Assembly: GCA_934338765.1 (NCBI GenBank)
Contig: CAKRHL010000017.1
Location: 1-22,335, forward strand
Length of the DNA stretch: 22,335 nt
Direction of reading: 5' to 3'
Source: an uncultured Lachnospiraceae bacterium
GTDB taxonomy: Bacteria > Bacillota > Clostridia > Lachnospirales > Lachnospiraceae
This document shows, piece after piece, positions 17,036 through 22,335 of the stretch. Positions within the stretch are counted from its first letter, which is position 1, and every line of letters begins with the position of its first letter. The position numbers were made by a program, and so were the translations under genes. The notes under the pieces were generated by a model that saw only the letters and a program-made list of their open reading frames with translations, was not told the DNA's origin and did not search any database.

Positions 17036-17060
17036 GCGCTTTTCGGTAGTATCGGAATAC

Positions 17061-17092
17061 AAAAGAAACCGTGTATACGGTTTCTTTTTTTT
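17061..17092 (+). terminator. Strong rho-independent terminator of rpmB
   Basis: AAAAGAAACCGT (17061-17072) and ACGGTTTCTTTT (17077-17088) pair over 12 bp around a GTAT loop and run into eight consecutive T residues (17085-17092). The A tract on the left could also make it work in reverse. Confidence 0.95.
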
Positions 17093-17104
17093 GTAAAAAT
17101 TAAG

Positions 17105-17133
17105 TTGTTTCATGGTATGGAATGTAGTACAAT
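17105..17133 (+). promoter_or_regulatory. Probable promoter for the SpoVK-like gene
   Basis: TTGTTT (17105-17110) and TACAAT (17128-17133) are 17 bp apart. The -35 is a poor match but the -10 is good. It lies directly after the rpmB terminator, where a new promoter is needed. A sporulation sigma factor site could overlap and was not identified. Confidence 0.6.
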
Positions 17134-17184
17134 GATGGCAAAATGTCATAGTGCGAAAGAACTCGAATGAAAGGAGGGAACCTG

Positions 17185-18801
17185 GTGGAAAGTGCACAGT
17201 ATTCTCATACGGAGATTATATCAAAGGGAAGAAAATATTATCAAAAACTCGTAAAGATATGCGGAGATATTGAGAAGGAAGGATATTGGCGGCAGGCAGG
17301 TTCTGTGATGAAGCAGTCAGTATATCAGGTTCTGGATCTGTATGTGCAGTCATTATTGGTAGGCCTGATGGCTCATCTGGATGAAACCTCCGGGGAGCAG
17401 TGGGAGTATGTGCAGAAGCTTACGGGATCCAATCCCCTGGATCTGCCGACGGAGGCAGATAAGCTCGACGCCGGGACACTTCATTATGCGCAAAAATATG
17501 CTGCAATGCCTCCCATCTTGATCCAGGTCTGTGGGGTATATGATAAGCAGGGAGAGACAAAATACGCTGCCGTTTTTATGGATACCGTGATCAATGTGAT
17601 GCTGTGCATGATGGAAGTATCAGAACGCTCGGATGCGGGGGGACAAGCCTATATCAGACAGTTTTTTCAGCATACCGTTATGTTTGTGCTCTCTGACAAC
17701 ACGGATGCCGCATGGGAGGAGAGTTATATCTTACATAAGTTAAACACTGAAAAGATAGGCTCAGGACTTGTGTGGCTCACAGGAGAGGGCAGAACCGCAG
17801 ATAAAACACAGCTTCCGGCTCCGGAAAAAGCTCTTTTGCCGGTCGCAACGGGACAGCAGGAGCAGAAGGCGGATGAACATGAGGCCCAACAGGAAAAACA
17901 AAGACTTGAGAAAGAACAAAAGGAAGCAAAGCAGGAGTTTCAGAAGGTGAAGAAACGTCTGCAGGAGAGAGAAAAGGCGGAGAAAGAGGCGCGGGAAAAA
18001 AAGATTTCAGATCTGTTGGAGGAGCTGAACGGCCTTGTGGGACTGGAGGCGGTAAAAGAAGAGATCCGGTCGCTGGTGAATCTCATCAAGGTCCGGGAGA
18101 TGAGGGAAAAATGGAATCTTCCCACAATGGATATGTCATATCATATGGTTTTTACAGGAAATCCGGGGACAGGGAAAACAACCGTTGCCAGACTTGTAGC
18201 GAGGATTTACCGGGAGCTGGGGATCTTGTCCGGCGGACAGCTGGTGGAAACGGACAGATCGAGACTTGTGGCCGGATATGTGGGACAGACTGCCATTAAT
18301 GTTCGCGAGGTGGTGGAGCAGGCTCTTGGTGGAGTTCTGTTTATTGATGAGGCATATGCGCTGATCAGTCCGGAGGCTTCCAATGATTATGGATCGGAGG
18401 CTGTGGATACCCTGGTCAAGATGATGGAGGACCACAGGGATGATCTTGTGGTGATCGTAGCCGGATATACAGAGGAAATGAAAAGTTTTCTGCGAAGTAA
18501 TACGGGTCTGATCTCACGATTTAATAAATTTATTGCATTTGAAGATTATACGAAGGATCAGTTGCTGGAAATCCTTAAGGTCATGGCAGGACAGGTGGGG
18601 ATGACGGTGGAGGAGGAAGCACTAAAACGCATCGGTTTCCGGCTCACTGCATTCAATGATCAGGAGAGACAGGAGTTTGGCAATGCCAGGGGCGTCCGGA
18701 ATATATTTGAAAAAATGATCGTCAATCAGGCCAATCGTATTGTCACTTTGGAGGAGCCTACGAGAGAGCAGCTGCTGACATTGACGGCGGCAGATGTATG
18801 A
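17185..18801 (+). CDS. spoVK: SpoVK/CbxX-type AAA+ ATPase with long N-terminal region, 538 aa
   Basis: The C-terminal half (about 280-538) is a CbxX/CfqX-type AAA+ ATPase: LNGLVGLEAVKEEI leads into Walker A GNPGTGKTT (325-333), a pore-like GQLVETDRSRLVAGYVGQT segment, Walker B VLFIDEA (384-390), a sensor-1 region in VIVAGYTEEM and the arginine finger Arg445 in ISRF. SpoVK of Bacillus is needed for late spore maturation. This protein is much longer than Bacillus SpoVK (about 320). It has a helical N-terminal region (1-190) that I do not recognise, then a highly charged coiled coil (about 224-282). The start is a GTG at 17185 because a perfect AAGGAGG lies 7 nt before it; the ATG at 17167 precedes that site. 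The name is by family; a non-sporulation role is possible. Confidence 0.85.
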   Translation: MESAQYSHTEIISKGRKYYQKLVKICGDIEKEGYWRQAGSVMKQSVYQVLDLYVQSLLVGLMAHLDETSGEQWEYVQKLTGSNPLDLPTEADKLDAGTLHYAQKYAAMPPILIQVCGVYDKQGETKYAAVFMDTVINVMLCMMEVSERSDAGGQAYIRQFFQHTVMFVLSDNTDAAWEESYILHKLNTEKIGSGLVWLTGEGRTADKTQLPAPEKALLPVATGQQEQKADEHEAQQEKQRLEKEQKEAKQEFQKVKKRLQEREKAEKEAREKKISDLLEELNGLVGLEAVKEEIRSLVNLIKVREMREKWNLPTMDMSYHMVFTGNPGTGKTTVARLVARIYRELGILSGGQLVETDRSRLVAGYVGQTAINVREVVEQALGGVLFIDEAYALISPEASNDYGSEAVDTLVKMMEDHRDDLVVIVAGYTEEMKSFLRSNTGLISRFNKFIAFEDYTKDQLLEILKVMAGQVGMTVEEEALKRIGFRLTAFNDQERQEFGNARGVRNIFEKMIVNQANRIVTLEEPTREQLLTLTAADV

Positions 18802-18830
18802 TTGACCACCCCATTGGAATGTGGTACAAT
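18802..18830 (+). promoter_or_regulatory. Promoter for the rsmD-coaD operon
   Basis: TTGACC (18802-18807) and TACAAT (18825-18830) are separated by 17 bp. The -35 box begins at the base after the SpoVK-like stop codon, so the genes are tightly packed but separately initiated. Confidence 0.75.
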
Positions 18831-18886
18831 AAATATTAATTGTATTGTGCGATATGCACGAAATTCAAAGGAAATGAGGAAATGCA

Positions 18887-19465
18887 ATGAGAGTGATTGC
18901 AGGAACGGCGAGACGTTTGAAATTGGAGACTCCGGCCGGACGTCATACCAGACCCACCTCGGACAAGATTAAAGAGACATTATTCAATATGATACAGCAG
19001 GATCTGTATGAGGCACGCTTTCTGGATCTGTTTAGCGGCAGTGGCGGCATAGCGATCGAGGCGCTGAGCAGAGGTGCAGCGGAAGCGGTACTGGTAGATA
19101 ATGACAGAGAGGCTCTGCGCTGTATCAGAAGCAATCTGGCACATACACACTTTGAACAGCAGGCCAGAGTAATGGCAATGGATGTACTTCAGGCTTTGCG
19201 CCGGCTTGATCAGCAGGGGAAAGCCTTTGATATCATATTTATGGATCCTCCTTACAGTATGGGATTGGAGAGAAGGATCCTTCCGTATCTTGTGGAGTCA
19301 TCACTGGTTGGGGATGACACCAGTATCATTGTGGAGGCATCTTTGGAGGATGATCCCATCGTGATGCCGTCCGGTTCAGGATGGCAGGTGGAGCGGGTGA
19401 AGGAGTACAAAAACAACTGTCATATCTTTATTGGTAGAGAGCCCGCAGCAGGAGAGGGAGAATAG
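18887..19465 (+). CDS. rsmD: 16S rRNA (guanine-966-N2)-methyltransferase RsmD, 192 aa
   Basis: RsmD uses S-adenosylmethionine to methylate N2 of G966 in 16S rRNA on the assembled small subunit. It starts MRVIAGTARRLKLETP and has the family RPTSDKIKETLFN segment at 22-34, the SAM-binding motif I LDLFSGSGG (46-54), an acidic motif II (VLVDND, 68-73) and the catalytic DPPY at 120-123. Length is normal (about 180-200). GAGGA lies 6 nt before the ATG. coaD follows 2 bp after the stop, the widespread rsmD-coaD pairing. In many relatives recG lies just upstream; here the SpoVK-like gene does. Confidence 0.96.
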   Translation: MRVIAGTARRLKLETPAGRHTRPTSDKIKETLFNMIQQDLYEARFLDLFSGSGGIAIEALSRGAAEAVLVDNDREALRCIRSNLAHTHFEQQARVMAMDVLQALRRLDQQGKAFDIIFMDPPYSMGLERRILPYLVESSLVGDDTSIIVEASLEDDPIVMPSGSGWQVERVKEYKNNCHIFIGREPAAGEGE

Positions 19466-19467
19466 AG

Positions 19468-19953
19468 ATGAGTACAGCAGTATTTCCAGGCAGCTTTGAC
19501 CCTGTTACGGCAGGTCATGTTGACCTGATCCGGCGTGCAGCCGGAATGTTTGATAGGCTGGTGATCGGAGTGCTGATCAACAGTGCCAAAAAGCCATTGT
19601 TTTCTATAGAGGCAAGAGTAGAGATGATTCGGGAGATTGTCAGGGATCACAGCAATATTACCGTTTGTTCTTTTGAGGGACTTTTGGTAGAGTTTGTAGA
19701 GCAGCAGCATGCAGACGCGATTGTCAGGGGACTTCGGTCCTCAGGAGATTTTGAGTATGAGCTTCCGCTGGCACAGGCCAATTATAAAATGAATCAAAAG
19801 GCTGATACTGTATTTTTGGCTACCGCACCGGAATATTCCTATGTGAGTTCCAGTGCAGTGAGAGAGCTTTTGAGGTATCAGGCAGATATTTCAGAATATG
19901 TACCGGAGACGGTTCTTCGTTATATGAAAGAGCATGGTATGGTATCCAGATAG
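19468..19953 (+). CDS. coaD: Phosphopantetheine adenylyltransferase, 161 aa
   Basis: CoaD joins 4'-phosphopantetheine and ATP to give dephospho-CoA and pyrophosphate, the fourth step of coenzyme A synthesis, in the cytoplasm. The nucleotidyltransferase signature is intact: FPGSFDPVTAGHVDLI with TAGH at 14-17, the RGLRSSGDFEYE segment at 87-98, and VSSSAVRE at 126-133 (family ISSSxxRE). Length matches the hexameric bacterial enzyme. A GGGAG ribosome site overlaps the rsmD stop region and the ATG lies 2 bp after that stop, suggesting translational coupling. Confidence 0.98.
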   Translation: MSTAVFPGSFDPVTAGHVDLIRRAAGMFDRLVIGVLINSAKKPLFSIEARVEMIREIVRDHSNITVCSFEGLLVEFVEQQHADAIVRGLRSSGDFEYELPLAQANYKMNQKADTVFLATAPEYSYVSSSAVRELLRYQADISEYVPETVLRYMKEHGMVSR

Positions 19954-19988
19954 TTTATTCAATAGATTTGCAGATAGGAGAGAGTGAT

Positions 19989-20603
19989 ATGCAGTCAAGC
20001 AGAATTGAGCAGGAGATTGATGACATTTTTGAATTTATAGAGAGCTGCCGGATGCAGCGGCTTTCTTCAACAAAGGTAGTGGTTCCCAAGGATGAGTTAT
20101 ATGATCTTCTGGACGATCTGCGCCGTGATGTACCGGAGGAGATCAAGCGTTACCAGAAGATTCTCCGGCAGAGAGAGGATATTTTGGATAATGCGGAGCA
20201 GAAGGCGGCAGCGATCCTTTCCGATGCGCAGGAGCAGTATAAGGCGCTGGTAGAGGAACATGCAATTATGCAGGAGGCATATCAGCAGGCAGAGATCACG
20301 GTACGGGAGGCCAATGAGCAGGCGGAACAGATCATTGCCAATGCAAGGGCACAGGCTGCTGAAATAGGAAATGGAGCAATCTACTACACAAGAGATCTGC
20401 TTGAAATGTCGGAAAAAACACTGGCGGCAGCTTTGGAGTCTACCAGCAGCAATGCCAGAGCCTTAGAGGCGGCGATGCAGGGATATCTGGATGTGATCCG
20501 TCAGAATAAAGCGGAGCTTGTGACTGATGAGGCAAAGGAGACAGTGGCAGCACAGGAAGTGGCAGTCCGGCAGGAGGAGCTGCCGGAGCCGGCAGAGCAG
20601 TAA
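19989..20603 (+). CDS. Coiled-coil protein, V-ATPase subunit H/DivIVA-like in appearance, 204 aa
   Basis: The protein is alpha-helical with long coiled coils at about 50-128 (EEIKRYQKILRQREDIL, then Ala/Gln/Glu-rich AEQ repeats) and 135-175. An N-terminal EIDDIFEFIESC segment and a VVPKDELYDLLDDL segment precede them. It has no membrane helix or catalytic motif. Such proteins next to coaD in Clostridia are often labelled ATPase or V-type ATPase subunit H; that label reflects coiled-coil resemblance, not demonstrated function. AGGAG at 19976-19980 lies 8 nt before the ATG at 19989, so an upstream TTG at 19968 is excluded. With ZapA-like protein downstream, a role in cell division or shape is plausible but unproven. 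Confidence 0.8.
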   Translation: MQSSRIEQEIDDIFEFIESCRMQRLSSTKVVVPKDELYDLLDDLRRDVPEEIKRYQKILRQREDILDNAEQKAAAILSDAQEQYKALVEEHAIMQEAYQQAEITVREANEQAEQIIANARAQAAEIGNGAIYYTRDLLEMSEKTLAAALESTSSNARALEAAMQGYLDVIRQNKAELVTDEAKETVAAQEVAVRQEELPEPAEQ

Positions 20604-20659
20604 GGGATACGGTGCGGCACACATAGAGTGCAGATATTAAGAGGAAGGCAAGGGAGAGC

Positions 20660-21637
20660 ATGAACGAGAAAACAGATGTACAAGTGATCATTAATGATAA
20701 GCGGTACACCATATCCGGTTATGAAAGTAGTGATTATCTGCAGCACATTGCCAATTATATCAATGAGAAGCTTCAGACATTCAAAAAACAGGATGCATAC
20801 AATCATCTCGATATGGATATGAAAAATATCCTTCTGGCGATTAATTTATCAGATGATTATTTTAAGGCGCAGAAGCTGGCTGAGGAGAATAAGCAGCAGC
20901 AGGGGGAAGTGGAGCAGGAAATGTTCCGCATGAAGCACGAGATCGTTTCCCGTGATGAGGAGATGAAGGCTCTGAAGGAACAGCTGAAGGAAGTGCAGGA
21001 CAAGGCTGCGGAGCTGGAAAAGAAAAATATCAGGATGGAAACGGAGATTGAGCAAAAAACAGAAGAGATTGAACACAAAAATAAAGAACTGGAAAAAAAG
21101 ACCAAAGAAATAGAAGAAAAAAACAAAGAGCTTCAACGGCGTGCTGTGATGCCGGCAGCCCAGCAGGTGGCATCACCGGTATATAAGACGCCTGTATCAC
21201 CGGCGAGAGTGCCGCAGCCGGCAGCTTCTGCTGTTTCACAGAACGGACAGCGGCCGGTATCGTCAGTGACGGTCACACAGAACGGACAACAGTCAGCAGC
21301 GGCAGCATCGGTGACACAGAGTAAGTCACAGCAGGTACCGGCTTCAACGGTGTCACAGCAGGGCGCATCACACAAGAGTACAGGTGGTTCCACGGCTGTC
21401 TCAGGAAATCAGCCGACGGGACAGAATGTGGCAGCAACCTCGGAAAAACCGGCAGAAGATGCCCTGATGTCCGGAATACAGCCGGTCAAGGCAGAGAAAA
21501 AGGAGGAAAAGCAGCCGTCGATCCCTGCTTTTGACCTGGAACCGGATCCGGGAGACAGCAATGTGCAGGAGAGTCAGAATGGCAGCAGGGGACGGAAAAA
21601 TTCCGGTTCCAGACGATCTCAGAATAAGCATAAATAA
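20660..21637 (+). CDS. zapA: ZapA-like cell division protein with long coiled-coil and low-complexity tail, 325 aa
   Basis: ZapA binds FtsZ and stabilises the division ring. Residues 1-75 match the ZapA core (VQVIINDKRYTISGYES, then HIANYINEKL and ILLAINLSDDYFKA). Ordinary ZapA ends near residue 90-100. Here a coiled coil runs from about 66 to 163 and includes five consecutive heptads at 129-163 (EIEQKTE, EIEHKNK, ELEKKTK, EIEEKNK, ELQRRAV). A disordered Gln/Ser/Val/Thr-rich tail (about 164-300, with repeated SQNGQ/TQNGQ units) and a basic end (SRGRKNSGSRRSQNKHK) follow. GGGAG lies just before the ATG. Position before a U32 peptidase gene is the usual Clostridia order. The extension has no known domain; it may tether other envelope proteins or nucleic acid. 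Confidence 0.85.
   Translation: MNEKTDVQVIINDKRYTISGYESSDYLQHIANYINEKLQTFKKQDAYNHLDMDMKNILLAINLSDDYFKAQKLAEENKQQQGEVEQEMFRMKHEIVSRDEEMKALKEQLKEVQDKAAELEKKNIRMETEIEQKTEEIEHKNKELEKKTKEIEEKNKELQRRAVMPAAQQVASPVYKTPVSPARVPQPAASAVSQNGQRPVSSVTVTQNGQQSAAAASVTQSKSQQVPASTVSQQGASHKSTGGSTAVSGNQPTGQNVAATSEKPAEDALMSGIQPVKAEKKEEKQPSIPAFDLEPDPGDSNVQESQNGSRGRKNSGSRRSQNKHK
21044..21148 (+). repeat. Five in-frame 21-bp heptad repeats in the zapA-like gene
   Basis: Codons 129-163 encode five tandem heptads with Ile/Leu at one core position and Glu/Lys elsewhere. The DNA has long A runs (for example GGAAAAAAAG near 21099-21108 and GAAGAAAAAAAC near 21114), sites where polymerase slippage could change the frame. 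Confidence 0.75.
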
Positions 21638-21650
21638 TCAAAGTTGACAA

Positions 21651-21678
21651 AAAGGGCGAAACGTGGGTTTTGCCCTTT
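21651..21678 (+). terminator. Hairpin between the zapA-like gene and the U32 gene
   Basis: AAAGGGCGAAAC (21651-21662) and GTTTTGCCCTTT (21667-21678) pair over 12 bp (one G-U) with a GTGG loop, starting 13 bp after the stop codon. The following bases (ATTCGAGC) are a weak U tract, so termination may be partial. No convincing new promoter is seen before the next gene. Confidence 0.6.
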
Positions 21679-21718
21679 ATTCGAGCATAAGAAAAATGGC
21701 AGAAAAGGAGTTTGCTAT

Positions 21719-22335
21719 ATGAGTGTGGGCAATGCACAGATCAGAAAACCGGAAATATTGTCTCCGGCAGGATCTATGGAAAGTGTCAGAGCTGCGGTAA
21801 ATGCAGGATGTGACGCAATATATATTGGTGGAAGCAGGTTCGGGGCGAGAGCATATGCCGACAATCCACAGGGGGATCGGATGACGGAGGTGATCCGTTA
21901 TTGTCATCGATACGGTGTGAAGGTATATATGACAGTCAATACCCTGCTCAAGGAGAAGGAGCTGCAGCAGGAGCTTTATGATTATATAAAGCCATATTAT
22001 CTGCAGGGACTGGATGCGGTGATCGTGCAGGATACAGGAGTTATGAATTATCTTCACAGGCACTTTCCGGATCTGGATATTCATGCAAGTACGCAGATGA
22101 CGCTTACGATGGGAGAAAGTGCTTCCGTATTGGAGCCGTATGGTGTCACCAGGATCGTTCCTGCCAGAGAACTGACGCTGGAGGAGCTGGCACAGATGAG
22201 GGAGAGTACCGGCGCAGAGATTGAAGTGTTTGTGCATGGGGCACTGTGCTACTGTTATTCCGGACAGTGTCTGTTCAGCAGCATGCTTGGAGGAAGAAGT
22301 GGCAATCGGGGGCGATGTGCACAGCCCTGCCGGCA
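21719..22335 (+). CDS. U32-family peptidase-like protein, 5' part (205 codons, runs off the window)
   Basis: The frame opens at 21719 with AAAAGGAG 8 nt upstream and is still open at the window end. It begins KPEILSPAGSMESVRAAVNAGCDAIYIGG, has HASTQMTLT at 122-130, and contains the U32 signature EVFVHGALCYCYSGQC (169-184), with cysteines at 177, 184, 200 and 204. Characterised U32 proteins (RlhA, TrhP, UbiU/UbiV) use such cysteines for an iron-sulfur cluster and hydroxylate RNA bases or ubiquinone precursors, so rRNA or tRNA hydroxylation is more likely than proteolysis. Which one cannot be decided from the N-terminal part alone. Confidence 0.92.
   Translation, partial: MSVGNAQIRKPEILSPAGSMESVRAAVNAGCDAIYIGGSRFGARAYADNPQGDRMTEVIRYCHRYGVKVYMTVNTLLKEKELQQELYDYIKPYYLQGLDAVIVQDTGVMNYLHRHFPDLDIHASTQMTLTMGESASVLEPYGVTRIVPARELTLEELAQMRESTGAEIEVFVHGALCYCYSGQCLFSSMLGGRSGNRGRCAQPCR

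Noticed and set aside
21644..21672. TTGACA upstream of the U32 gene as a new promoter
   Set aside because: Seventeen bases downstream the sequence is GTTTTG, not a -10 box, and the region forms the hairpin at 21651-21678.
21677..22237. A 186-codon minus-strand open frame at the right end
   Set aside because: The opposite strand carries a clear U32-family sequence with its ribosome site and cysteine signature.

Overview
The window is a chromosomal stretch of a low-to-mid GC, spore-forming member of the Firmicutes, most likely a Lachnospiraceae-type Clostridium relative. This is inferred from the gene content: a zinc-type ribosomal protein L28, the DUF2953-GerW (ytfI-ytfJ) sporulation pair, a SpoVK-like AAA ATPase, a giant 2-hydroxyacyl-CoA dehydratase activase-type protein, and an rsmD-coaD-coiled coil-zapA-U32 run. 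Strong Shine-Dalgarno sites and sigma-A-type promoters with 17-bp spacers fit the same group. The genus cannot be fixed from sequence alone. No tRNA, rRNA, CRISPR, transposase or prophage gene was found.

Layout. 1-281 is the 3' end of a UPF0210 (PFL) gene, followed by a hairpin. 348-1472 encodes a LytR-CpsA-Psr wall-polymer ligase. 1616-4074 is a promoter-driven pair: a class I aspartate-type aminotransferase and a CPBP membrane protease. A strong hairpin terminator ends that unit and faces the convergent 4.25-kb activase gene on the minus strand (8463 to 4213). The activase stop codon lies inside a separate 57-nt hairpin that looks like a small dispersed element. From 8602 everything reads rightward. 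A LysM protein comes first. A promoter at 9152-9180 then appears to drive six genes: a rhomboid-like membrane protein lacking catalytic residues, a double GT-C glycosyltransferase (Gpi18-like plus PMT), two proteins I do not recognise (479 and 116 aa), a DUF2953 protein and GerW. rpmB and a SpoVK-like ATPase follow, each with its own promoter. The last unit starts at a promoter at 18802 and runs rsmD, coaD, a coiled-coil protein, a long ZapA-like protein and the start of a U32 peptidase-family gene cut by the window end.

How the genes may work together. Two themes stand out: cell envelope (LCP ligase, CPBP protease, LysM protein, rhomboid-like protein, PMT-type glycosyltransferase, ZapA) and sporulation or germination (DUF2953, GerW, SpoVK). 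The six-gene run from 9280 to 16725 links a predicted protein glycosyltransferase, an apparently dead rhomboid with a zinc-binding tail, and two unknown soluble proteins to the DUF2953-GerW pair. It is the best candidate here for an uncharacterised functional unit, although the evidence is gene order and residue inspection only. Most of the rest is ordinary housekeeping sequence.
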